The notes under the pieces are model-generated. The model was not told the DNA's origin. It made no database searches and saw nothing but the letters and a program-made list of their open reading frames with translations. The position numbers and the translations under genes were made by a program. From the NCBI GenBank assembly GCA_028289015.1, contig JAQGHC010000031.1:19605-83604 (forward strand): a DNA stretch of 64,000 nucleotides, read 5' to 3'. This document shows positions 21,531 to 30,604 of this stretch, in pieces. The DNA comes from Candidatus Saccharimonadota bacterium. GTDB taxonomy: Bacteria > Patescibacteriota > Saccharimonadia > Saccharimonadales > Saccharimonadaceae. How positions within the stretch are numbered: the first letter of the stretch is position 1; every line of letters starts with the position of its first letter.

Positions 21531-22217
21531 ATGAACGACATTACATTAAACTTAGAAGAACGAACAGCAGAAGGAAAGCGCGTACATCAATTACGTCACG
21601 ATGGATTTGTTCCAAGTGTGGTGTATGGTGGCAAAGCCGCACCTATTTCTACTCAATCACAAGCGGTTGAGACATTAAAGGCAGTCAAAGCTGCTGGCAA
21701 ACACTCACCGGTACATTTAACTATTTCTGGTAAAAAACAGCTTGCTATTATCAAAACAATTGATTTTGATCCAGTGAAGCACACACTTCGCCACGTCGCA
21801 TTCCATGCTATCAATCAGAACGAAAAGATCGTCACCGAAGTACCAATCGTACTTATTGGTGAAGGCGAAAGCGTTGCGGAAAAAGCTGGCTTGATTATCC
21901 TTCAAGCGATTGAAAAAATGGAAATACGCGCATTGCCAAATAACCTGCCTGAATCTCTTGAGATTTCAATTATCGATCTTGCGACAGCTGACGACAAGCT
22001 AACGATTGGTGATATTAAACTACCTAAGGGCGTTGAATTTGCCGACGTCGAGCAAGATACTGATCTTGTGATTGCGAATGTTTACGAACCAAGCGCATTA
22101 CAGGCTGCAAATGACGCTGCCGGCGGTGAAGCGGAAGACGAATCATCCGTTGAATCCGAAAAGGGGACCGATACAACTGCAGCTAGTGATGATGCTGCAA
22201 AAGCTGACGCTAAATAG
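21531..22217 (+). CDS. rplY: 50S ribosomal protein L25/Ctc
   Basis: N-terminal TAEGKRVHQLRHDGFVPSVVYGG, TL5 C-terminal domain, SD AGGAGG. Confidence 0.93.
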   Translation: MNDITLNLEERTAEGKRVHQLRHDGFVPSVVYGGKAAPISTQSQAVETLKAVKAAGKHSPVHLTISGKKQLAIIKTIDFDPVKHTLRHVAFHAINQNEKIVTEVPIVLIGEGESVAEKAGLIILQAIEKMEIRALPNNLPESLEISIIDLATADDKLTIGDIKLPKGVEFADVEQDTDLVIANVYEPSALQAANDAAGGEAEDESSVESEKGTDTTAASDDAAKADAK

Positions 22218-22246
22218 TTAACGGCTCGTGTCCATCTCATGCTAAT

Positions 22247-22279
22247 AAAAATCGCTGCGTATGATCGCAGCGATTTTTA
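22247..22279 (+). terminator. rho-independent terminator
   Basis: AAAAATCGCTGCG-tatgat-CGCAGCGATTTTT. Confidence 0.92.
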
Positions 22280-22398
22280 TATGGACTGCGGTGTAGTAAT
22301 TTATGACATAGTATCTTGCTATTCTTTGTAATGATTGTATATTTAAGACAAGTCAACGTGTCAAGATATGCCGTACATCCGAAACAGCGAAAGGTTAT

Positions 22399-25176
22399 AT
22401 GCAGAGAGAATTTGGTCCGAAAAATTTCAACCGTGCACCAGTAAAGGGGTATAGCACCCAACCGCGCACGAATATTCAAAACAATTTATATGTTAGTCCC
22501 GCAGAACAAGGCCAGCAATGGGCGCGCCGCGAACGAAGAGACTATCAGGCTGCGTACGGTGAACTAGACCCTTCCTGGAACGCGACGCTAACACTCGAAC
22601 GGTCGCCACTCGGCAATGAAGATCTGCCGATTGCTGATAAAAAAGGTGAAATTTCTGAGTCAATTAGAAATAATCCAGTCACCATTATCATCGGCGAGAC
22701 GGGTAGCGGTAAAAGTACGCAGGTTGTGCAAATGGGACTCGAGCTGAATTTTGAACGAGTCATTCAAACTCAACCCCGGCGCATTGCCGCAGTAACTCTT
22801 GCTGATCGAATTGGCGATGAAATTACTCGTCGCTGGCCGGATGTACCGCGCGATATTTCAGCGTACCATACCGGTGAGCGTAGCACGGCAACTGACAATA
22901 CGCGTATTATTAATGTCACGGCTGGTGTCATGTTCGCGCAGGATATTCACAATAGGCCACGCGTCGATAGCGAACTGATTATTCTCGACGAAGTGCACGA
23001 GCGTGAGATGGTCACGAACATTAATATGGCTATTGCTCGGCAGGCATTACTCGACAATCCTGGCATGCGACTAGTTATCCAAAGCGCCACAATGGATCCA
23101 GGTCCAATTCAAGAGTACTTTGGCAAAGCTTTGGGTGTGGACATCCCCGTTATTGAAGTCGAGGGTCGGACATTTGGTGTTGATATTCAAGAATTTCCGC
23201 AAGATACATCAGTGCAACGAGCGGTGGCGCGTGCAACTGAAATGTTTGAACTAGATAAACGTCAAAAAGAAATGGTCGCTGATGGCTACGAAGGGCCGCT
23301 ACTGCCAACTGACTTTCTTGTCGTGTGTCCTGGACGACGCGAGATTAGCGATTGGACTGATGAGATACTTGAGGCGCTGCCGGATGAGATCGCCCAGTCG
23401 TCAGTCATTTTACCGCTCCATAGTAAAATGTCACCAAAGGATCAGCAAAAGGCACTCAAAACTGGCTATCCAGGTCTGAAGATTATTATGGCGACAAATA
23501 CTGCCAAGACGAGCTTAACTATTGATGGCTTGGCGGGAATTATTGATTGTGGGTATGCTCGTCACCAAGTTGTCGACGAGAATGGTGTTGTCAGTCTCGC
23601 CCTATATGAAACATCCTACGCTGATCGTATGCAATGGGCTGGGCGAAGTGGGCGCACTGCTCCAGGCTGGTGTGATCAGACGCGTATGAATGAAGATATG
23701 CCGTTTACGCCGTTACTGAAAGCGGAGGCATATGAAACGCCTGAAGCACAGCGTATTAATCCTGATAGTTATGTTTTAGGGTTAGCAGCAATTGGCATTG
23801 ATCTTGCGACATTAGAGACGCCGGATTGGATTAATCCAGCGGCGATTTCCCGTGCTAAAGAGAATTTACGGGTACTGGGTGCCTTTGATGATAACTACGA
23901 GATCACATCAATGGGGCGACGCATGACCGAGTTTCCAATTGATCAGCCAACATCAGCCCGTATGTTGGCTGAAGCGGATCAGTATTCTCCGCAAGTGCGT
24001 GCTTACACGGCGGCAATTGTTGCCTCGCATGAAGCTGGCGGCTTGCAATTATTTACCCACGAGGCTGGCCGTCGCTGGAAAGGTGAGAATGGGCTGACTG
24101 AGGAAGAAAGTTCGGACTTACTGGCGCAACTCGACATTTTTATTGCTATTCAAGATATGAATTCATATAAGCAACAAAAGTATGATTTAGATATTAAAAA
24201 CATCGAACGAGCTAAGGAGACCTTTTGGAAGATCCTTCGCAGAAATGACGGACAGACCGACTCGCTTGTTCCACCAACCCAAGAACAGCGAGAAGAGATT
24301 TTAAATTGTATCTATGCCGGTATGCCTGATTTCATTTATCGCTATAGCGGTGCTAATAAAGCTATTGGACTCCATACCTATACTGGCGTCAGTAAAGATA
24401 TGGTCACTCCACGATCACTCAGTAATCGTAGTGTTGTTATGGGAAAGCATCCGTTTGTCGTCGGGACGCCTCGTTTGACGGAGCGATATGTCGCGGGTCA
24501 GCGCGTTGAAAAGCCAATCATTGAAACGATCACGAGAGTTGATGACATAGGTGTACTCGGACGGGTGGCGCTAAGTCAGTGCGAATGGAAGCAGGAAGGT
24601 AATGTAAAATGGCGCGACGGCCGACCAACGTTAAACGTGCGTCAATTCTTTAAGGGGATCGATCTTGGTCGGACTGAAGAGCGGGAGGCTGAGCCTTCAG
24701 AGCTAACACGTAATGCAGTCATTGCCTACGCTCTGGCTCATCCTGGAGAGGCGCAGCAAAGCCTCCGTACGATTAAGGCGCAACTCGAACACTTAGCGCA
24801 TTTAACGACCGAGCCGGTAGCTCAATTAACACAAGATGAACTTGTTGGGCGAGTGCGACAAGCTGCGCCTGATGACATTCTCGATCCGTTTATGATCGAT
24901 GTTAATCTGCATCAGATGGGCATTACAATTGATACCTATATATCTGCGGAAAGGCGAGAGCAGATTATAACTAATGCGCCTGCGCAGGTCCCAGCTGGTG
25001 GTGTGACATTCCCTGTTACCTATCAGAGTGGGCGGCCGTTAATTCGTCGTTATGATAATGCAAATTTGGTGCACCTGCCAGATAGCGTCCAGCTTCCGGA
25101 CGGCAGGGAAGTGAAATTTGTCTATGAACGCAAAGAATATACGGCAGGTGAGATAAAAAGCATCACGGGCTATTAA
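22399..25176 (+). CDS. DEAH-box helicase, HrpA-like
   Basis: IIGETGSGKSTQV, DEVHERE, QSATMDP, MATNTAKTSLTIDG, QWAGRSGRTAPG. Confidence 0.92.
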   Translation: MQREFGPKNFNRAPVKGYSTQPRTNIQNNLYVSPAEQGQQWARRERRDYQAAYGELDPSWNATLTLERSPLGNEDLPIADKKGEISESIRNNPVTIIIGETGSGKSTQVVQMGLELNFERVIQTQPRRIAAVTLADRIGDEITRRWPDVPRDISAYHTGERSTATDNTRIINVTAGVMFAQDIHNRPRVDSELIILDEVHEREMVTNINMAIARQALLDNPGMRLVIQSATMDPGPIQEYFGKALGVDIPVIEVEGRTFGVDIQEFPQDTSVQRAVARATEMFELDKRQKEMVADGYEGPLLPTDFLVVCPGRREISDWTDEILEALPDEIAQSSVILPLHSKMSPKDQQKALKTGYPGLKIIMATNTAKTSLTIDGLAGIIDCGYARHQVVDENGVVSLALYETSYADRMQWAGRSGRTAPGWCDQTRMNEDMPFTPLLKAEAYETPEAQRINPDSYVLGLAAIGIDLATLETPDWINPAAISRAKENLRVLGAFDDNYEITSMGRRMTEFPIDQPTSARMLAEADQYSPQVRAYTAAIVASHEAGGLQLFTHEAGRRWKGENGLTEEESSDLLAQLDIFIAIQDMNSYKQQKYDLDIKNIERAKETFWKILRRNDGQTDSLVPPTQEQREEILNCIYAGMPDFIYRYSGANKAIGLHTYTGVSKDMVTPRSLSNRSVVMGKHPFVVGTPRLTERYVAGQRVEKPIIETITRVDDIGVLGRVALSQCEWKQEGNVKWRDGRPTLNVRQFFKGIDLGRTEEREAEPSELTRNAVIAYALAHPGEAQQSLRTIKAQLEHLAHLTTEPVAQLTQDELVGRVRQAAPDDILDPFMIDVNLHQMGITIDTYISAERREQIITNAPAQVPAGGVTFPVTYQSGRPLIRRYDNANLVHLPDSVQLPDGREVKFVYERKEYTAGEIKSITGY

Positions 25177-25196
25177 AAGCCGATTTGGCATGAAAA

Positions 25197-25236
25197 AGTC
25201 GGGGTTTCCAGGCTACTGCCTGTACTAACCCCGACT
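25197..25236. terminator. bidirectional terminator between convergent genes
   Basis: AGTCGGGGTT ... AACCCCGACT 10-bp stem with inner AGGC-tact-GCCT. Confidence 0.85.
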
Positions 25237-25249
25237 CGTTCATTTATAG

Positions 25250-25930
25250 TCAGTGCGAAATTTGCTCGCCCCAGCTTTTCAGTCGGGCAAGCTCGCGTCC
25301 GGTCGGAATATACTGCCTTTCCTGGTCGAGGGGATAAGATCCACTAAAAGGAAGATCGTATTCTAGTGCCTGCGCCGGCGGGATGTAGTTGACGACAACT
25401 CGACCCGTTTCAGCAAAAAACACTGTCCACTTGGTCTGAGTCCATTCGGATGCTTGGCCAGTAGGAAGATGAAGTGCAACTCTGCTGCCGTCCGGGTCAA
25501 CGTATTTGCACACGCTCCCTTCCGCGATTGCCAACACAATGGCTTCATGCATCAGGGTTTGACTGTCCCCCTGGGCTAACTTTTTCCGGCCAATGCGCGA
25601 ATCCTCTTTGCCTGCGTGGAAGTCGTGGTAGTCCTGCATGTGCTGAACTGACGATTTTGATCCCGGGCCGTGATTGATGTCCAATGCAACCTTCACGAGG
25701 AGCAGGTGATAGCTGTCGGCATAAATCACACCGTAATCCCTGCTTTTTTTCAGCGCTCTGATGATGGCCCCAGCCATGTCGGAGAGCTTCATGTTGCGAT
25801 TTTGATTTTGCTTGGCGAGATCACGAGTGAATCGCTGTTCGGCTTTTGGCCGTTTCCATTCCCTGATATGCTGAGACACTACAACAGCCCCCAGTACTAT
25901 AAATGAACGTATCAGCACTATTACGGTCAT
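25250..25930 (-). CDS. hypothetical protein, one N-terminal hydrophobic segment
   Basis: 226-aa ORF; no recognised domain; base composition looks more GC-rich than neighbours. Confidence 0.6.
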   Translation of the reverse strand: MTVIVLIRSFIVLGAVVVSQHIREWKRPKAEQRFTRDLAKQNQNRNMKLSDMAGAIIRALKKSRDYGVIYADSYHLLLVKVALDINHGPGSKSSVQHMQDYHDFHAGKEDSRIGRKKLAQGDSQTLMHEAIVLAIAEGSVCKYVDPDGSRVALHLPTGQASEWTQTKWTVFFAETGRVVVNYIPPAQALEYDLPFSGSYPLDQERQYIPTGRELARLKSWGEQISH

Positions 25931-26041
25931 GAAAAATGACGTAAGTAAGCCCTGTTGATGGCAACAGGTATGCGCTTAAGGGGATTATCTCGCTTTGATT
26001 AGTGAATGTCAATACAAAACTGTGACTTAGGTCACAATAGG

Positions 26042-27823
26042 CTACTTTTCGATAAAGCCGCCACTTTGATGCGACCAGAGATTGGCGTAGATGCCTTTTT
26101 GCTCCAACAGTTCAGCATGTGTGCCATTCTCAGTAATCGTACCTTGCTCCAGAACAATAATACGATCCAGCTTTGCGATCGTAGAAAGCCGGTGTGCGAT
26201 AACGATTGAGGTTCGGTTCTTCATCAATTTTTCTAAGGCATCTTGAATTAATTTTTCACTCTCACTATCGAGTGCGCTCGTGGCTTCGTCTAGGATAAGA
26301 ATCGGCGCATCTTTCAGGATTGCTCGAGCGATAGCAATACGCTGGCGCTGGCCGCCTGATAATTTGACGCCCCGTTCTCCAACGATTGTATCTAGTCCTT
26401 CAGGTAATGTTTCGATAAACTGCAGTGCATTCGCCTGTTTGACTGCTATCATGATTTCACCATCGCTTGCATCGGGCTTGCCGTAGGCAATGTTATCGCG
26501 GAGACTCCTATGGAATAGATATGGTTCTTGTGGGACGTAAGCAATGTTTGCACGCAGTGATTGCTGAGATATGTCTCGGATGTCTTTCCCGTCGATAGTG
26601 ACTGTACCTTTGCTAACGTCAGCAAATCGTAGAATTAATTTCGTCAGTGTTGTTTTTCCGCCGCCACTATAACCAGCTAGGCCAATGCGCTCACCAGCTT
26701 GAATCTCCACAGATAGATCATTGATGACGGCCTGTGTGTTACCTGGATATTCAAAGGACACGTTCTCTAGCCGAACAGCACCCTCATGAATAGCGAGCGT
26801 TTGCGCATGCTTTTTGTCTTTTACTTCTGGTGTGATACTTAAGACTTCTGTAATATCGGCAGCGTCGAGGAATGCCTGTTCGACGCCGCGAATGATTGGT
26901 GAAATGTCAAAGAGGGAACCAGTAAGGCGACCAAAGTATGTGACGGCAAAAATCAGCCCAGCAATGGATATACCATCGGTTGTATAGAGCCATATACAAA
27001 AAGCCATTGTAATAATCTGAAAAGCAAACAATGTACTTTGACGAAGCTGACCTTCCTTCTCGATGACGTCGATTTCCTGCTGGACAACTTTTTCAATGTC
27101 ATGCCGACCTTGGGTGACGTGGTGAATTTCACGCTGCTCAGTCGCAAAAGCTCGGACGATCTGCTGATTGCCGATAATATCAGCAATAAGACCATTAAGC
27201 TTTGAAGTCATTAGTTTACGTCGGTGACGAATTGGTCCGCGTTTGCCAGTGCCTACGACGCTCCTCCATATTAATACGCCAGTCACCAGCGTGAGGGGAA
27301 GAAGGAGAATCGGTGAAAGAATGGCTATGACGATGAGGCTCGTAACATAGTTCACGATCAAGCCACTCGCCTGCAGATACACTACATCCATAATTGAAAT
27401 GATAGAATGTGCAAACTTTGATACATCGCCCGCAAGTGAGCCAACTTTGTGATTGGCGAAGAACTGTTCGCTATGACTAGATAGGGATAGCATTGCGCGT
27501 TCAAGTAATGTCGTCTGGATATGCTCTTCATGATAGAAGAGTCGACGGAAGCCGATTGTCGAAGTAATGACGGAGGCGACGGAAATGATAGCGGCAATCA
27601 ACAGGAGGGTTGAGGCGTGCTGCCAATTATGAGGCTCTGTTATGAGCGACTGGATGATAAGGCTAAATAGCAGCGGCAGGGCGACGATGTACAGGAAGCG
27701 GTTGAGCAGAATGAGAATAGTGTATAAAAAAAATAATTTTTTATTTTTGCGAATCTCTTGCCAATAGATAGCAAGTGTTTTTCGCGCGATCTTAGGGTCG
27801 GTTCGGTTTAGTAGTTTTGGCAT
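26042..27823 (-). CDS. ABC transporter, fused permease/ATPase (MsbA/MdlB type)
   Basis: GYSGGGKTTL Walker A, LSGGQRQRIAIARA signature, ILDEATSALD Walker B, N-terminal TMD. Confidence 0.96.
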   Translation of the reverse strand: MPKLLNRTDPKIARKTLAIYWQEIRKNKKLFFLYTILILLNRFLYIVALPLLFSLIIQSLITEPHNWQHASTLLLIAAIISVASVITSTIGFRRLFYHEEHIQTTLLERAMLSLSSHSEQFFANHKVGSLAGDVSKFAHSIISIMDVVYLQASGLIVNYVTSLIVIAILSPILLLPLTLVTGVLIWRSVVGTGKRGPIRHRRKLMTSKLNGLIADIIGNQQIVRAFATEQREIHHVTQGRHDIEKVVQQEIDVIEKEGQLRQSTLFAFQIITMAFCIWLYTTDGISIAGLIFAVTYFGRLTGSLFDISPIIRGVEQAFLDAADITEVLSITPEVKDKKHAQTLAIHEGAVRLENVSFEYPGNTQAVINDLSVEIQAGERIGLAGYSGGGKTTLTKLILRFADVSKGTVTIDGKDIRDISQQSLRANIAYVPQEPYLFHRSLRDNIAYGKPDASDGEIMIAVKQANALQFIETLPEGLDTIVGERGVKLSGGQRQRIAIARAILKDAPILILDEATSALDSESEKLIQDALEKLMKNRTSIVIAHRLSTIAKLDRIIVLEQGTITENGTHAELLEQKGIYANLWSHQSGGFIEK

Positions 27824-27963
27824 CGGGGCGTTGATCTTTCCTGTGTTAGTTTAGATGGGTGATAGATAATATCGCTATAGGTTTGGTCGTCCAAATAATT
27901 GCGCATAGTGGATTACACATAAGTAATCATAGTAAAAGTAATTATATAGTATAATATATAGCG

Positions 27964-28875
27964 ATGCAAAAGATTTTACTTTATTACAAATTCACTCCGA
28001 TCAGCGATCCTGCGACGATGAAACTATGGCAAAAGACCCTTTGCGATAGTCTTAATTTAAAAGGTCGTATTTTGATTTCACCTCATGGTATTAATGGTAC
28101 GGTCGGCGGTAATATGGATGATCTAAAAGCCTATATTAAGGCAACGAAAGAGTTTGCTGGATTCAAAAAAATTGTCTTCAAATGGAGCGATGGTGGGCGC
28201 GAAAACTTCCCTCGCATGAGTGTCAAAGCGCGCCGCGAGCTTGTTGGGTTTCAGAATAGCGAAAATGAGTTTGACGTTGACGAGAGCGGCGTAATTGGCG
28301 GCGGCATTCATCTTAAGCCGCGTCAGGTGCATGAACTTATTGAAAAGTATGGTGATGATGTCGTATTTTTTGATGGACGTAACGAGCACGAAGCGAAAAT
28401 TGGCAAGTTCAAAGATGCGGTTGTGCCAAATACGAATACGTCGCGTGATTTTATTGCCGAACTTGAGAGTGATAAGTATGATGACATCAAAAATAAAAAA
28501 GTCATTACTTATTGTACTGGCGGTATTCGCTGCGAAGTTATTAGCGCTATGATGAAAAAGCGTGGATTTAAGGATGTCTACCAGATCGATGGTGGAATCG
28601 TAAAATACGGCGAAACATACGGTGACGACGGCCTTTGGGAAGGCAGTTTGCGCGTGTTTGACGACCGCATGACCGTTGATTTTAGTGATCACGCTAAGGT
28701 AATAGGTGAATGTACTCACTGTGGTGGTCCGACGAATAACTATGAGAACTGCGCGTGGGCGAACTGTAACGACCTAGTATTGATCTGCCTGCACTGCAAG
28801 CAGAATCCGGATCTGTTATTTCATACCGAAGCTTGCCGAGAAAAAGCTAAGATCACGGCAATGGCAAACGCATAA
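27964..28875 (+). CDS. trhO: tRNA uridine(34) hydroxylase / rhodanese-related sulfurtransferase
   Basis: YYKFTPI, SPHGINGTVGG, YCTGGIRCE rhodanese loop, C-terminal Cys cluster (CTHCGG..NCAWANCNDL). Confidence 0.94.
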   Translation: MQKILLYYKFTPISDPATMKLWQKTLCDSLNLKGRILISPHGINGTVGGNMDDLKAYIKATKEFAGFKKIVFKWSDGGRENFPRMSVKARRELVGFQNSENEFDVDESGVIGGGIHLKPRQVHELIEKYGDDVVFFDGRNEHEAKIGKFKDAVVPNTNTSRDFIAELESDKYDDIKNKKVITYCTGGIRCEVISAMMKKRGFKDVYQIDGGIVKYGETYGDDGLWEGSLRVFDDRMTVDFSDHAKVIGECTHCGGPTNNYENCAWANCNDLVLICLHCKQNPDLLFHTEACREKAKITAMANA

Positions 28876-28901
28876 ATCTCAATTTTGTAATCTAGTTTAC
28901 T

Positions 28902-28930
28902 GAAAAAGCGCTAAATGTAGTGCTTTTTTT
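28902..28930 (+). terminator. rho-independent terminator for trhO
   Basis: AAAAAGCGCT-aaatgt-AGTGCTTTTTTT. Confidence 0.85.
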
Positions 28931-28950
28931 GTTAAAAATGCGCTATCTTG

Positions 28951-28979
28951 TTGACATCTAGCGTTAATGAGTATATTAT
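28951..28979 (+). promoter_or_regulatory. sigma70-type promoter for the orphan envelope gene cluster
   Basis: TTGACA (28951-28956) - 17 nt - TATTAT (28974-28979). Confidence 0.75.
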
Positions 28980-29012
28980 CACTACAAATGTAAGTTGGTT
29001 GGGTGTTGTTGA

Positions 29013-29049
29013 ACGGGTGGATGCGCGAATAGTGCGCCCACTCGTTTTT
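29013..29049 (+). promoter_or_regulatory. terminator/attenuator-like hairpin in the leader
   Basis: ACGGGTGGATGCGC-gaata-GTGCGCCCACTCGT (one mismatch plus G:U pairs) then TTTTT. Confidence 0.6.
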
Positions 29050-29134
29050 GTTATCCCTGAATAACCACTAGGATGACGGCTCGTTTACGGGCAAATTCCA
29101 CAACTCCGACCTTCTTTCAATATAAGGAGACAAC

Positions 29135-29185
29135 ATGTTGCCGATGATAGCTGGAGCGATAGTAAATAAAGGTGTGCGAGTATGA
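29135..29185 (+). CDS. 16-aa leader/small peptide MLPMIAGAIVNKGVRV
   Basis: SD AAGGAG upstream; stop TGA overlaps the next ATG (ATGA coupling). Confidence 0.5.
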   Translation: MLPMIAGAIVNKGVRV

Positions 29186-30207
29186 AAAATCATAATGAAC
29201 GATCTTTCAATTCATCAACTGAATACGTAGAAAAACGAAGGCTGAGTACGTTGACTAAGAGAGTTGGCTTGGTGGCGCTAGCTGGCACACTTGCTACTAG
29301 TGGCGCTCTAGGTGCAGTAAGTGCATTCAACAGCTATAACGTAGTAGAGACTAAAAGCACAGCCCAAAGCGGTAAGGCTGAAATTATTGAATTCGATGCT
29401 GATTATGAGGCGCATTGCTGGACGGCAACCAAGATTCAAGTCACTGGGTCGGGCACTAAAGATGAGACTATGGCTGTGGGTGTCAGCTTGGGCTGGCAAA
29501 CTTCGATGGTAGATGCGTTGTATAAACAGACACTTTGCGTAGATTCCACCAAGGTCAATTACGAAGTTAATCAAGCGACCGGTGAAGTTGGTATAAATAT
29601 TCCCAATAAAGACGTCATTAGTACCCAGACTGATATTATTTTAGCACTAAAGGAAGGTCAGGGTATTAGGCCTTATGGGGATCAAACACCGGGATATGTA
29701 ATCGGTGAAAGTTTGACGAAAATGAGTGAAGCTCTCCCGATCATCGAATATTTCCCTAATACTCTTAAGAATGTAGACGAACAAGACAAAAACGCTAGTT
29801 TACGGCTAAATATGGGCCTAATTCTCGGTGCAAAAGCGGCTAAAGAGCAGTGTCAGAAAGAAACATGGGCATTAGCTGCAAAGCCGTTTGAGAATGGCGT
29901 CAAGCGGATGGTTAGTGTGGGGTTGTCAGTGGCACAAGCGATGCGTCCCGATGCTAATATTGATCCAACGAAAGTGAGTGTCACAGTCGAAGGAAAGCCG
30001 ATTGACAAGCTTGATGCTCCGGGTGATAAATCCAACATTGATGACGCAATCAAGCAGATAGAAGAATATGCTAGCTCAAACAAGAACTTTACGCTATTAC
30101 CTCCAGAAATGAGTGGATGCGAAGTTTCTGAAGAGGTCAAGAAGCTACCTACCCAGAGTGAGTCGAAGACGAAAATTGTTAATCAAGAGTATGCACGACA
30201 TGAATAA
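29182..30207 (+). CDS. orphan single-TM envelope protein (cluster gene 1)
   Basis: KRRLSTLTKRVGLVALAGTLATSGALGAVSAF TM; extracytoplasmic region with beta-rich segment and late helical segment. Confidence 0.75.
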   Translation: MKNHNERSFNSSTEYVEKRRLSTLTKRVGLVALAGTLATSGALGAVSAFNSYNVVETKSTAQSGKAEIIEFDADYEAHCWTATKIQVTGSGTKDETMAVGVSLGWQTSMVDALYKQTLCVDSTKVNYEVNQATGEVGINIPNKDVISTQTDIILALKEGQGIRPYGDQTPGYVIGESLTKMSEALPIIEYFPNTLKNVDEQDKNASLRLNMGLILGAKAAKEQCQKETWALAAKPFENGVKRMVSVGLSVAQAMRPDANIDPTKVSVTVEGKPIDKLDAPGDKSNIDDAIKQIEEYASSNKNFTLLPPEMSGCEVSEEVKKLPTQSESKTKIVNQEYARHE

Positions 30208-30604
30208 TTACAATCTACCTCCACAGTGGCAGACATTCGAAAAGGTAACGATTGGTGACAGGGATTACGTACGTGATCTTACGACGGAAATATCAGTTCC
30301 TTTTGATATTTCAAATCCATCTCACGCGGCACTTCTCGCTCCAGCAGCCGAGCCTGAGTCAGGGACATGGCAAGATGTGCACTCCAGCAAGGGAAATAAG
30401 CGTTCGTATACGCTCGGTTCTCGTGTTGCAATGGGCAGCTTCGCAATAGGAATGCTATTGACACCTTTTGCTTATAAGGCTGCTGGAAAATCGGCATACG
30501 ATGTAATGAATGCGATTAATCCATTAGAAGATAAAGTATTAGAGCAGACTACAGTTTGGGAGGATGTTATGAGTACCTTTAATGGCAGTGAGGAGAAGAA
30601 ATAA
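30191..30604 (+). CDS. orphan single-TM protein (cluster gene 2)
   Basis: Start chosen at MHDMNNYNLPP; TM VAMGSFAIGMLLTPFAYKAAG; overlaps gene 1 and gene 3. Confidence 0.7.
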   Translation: MHDMNNYNLPPQWQTFEKVTIGDRDYVRDLTTEISVPFDISNPSHAALLAPAAEPESGTWQDVHSSKGNKRSYTLGSRVAMGSFAIGMLLTPFAYKAAGKSAYDVMNAINPLEDKVLEQTTVWEDVMSTFNGSEEKK

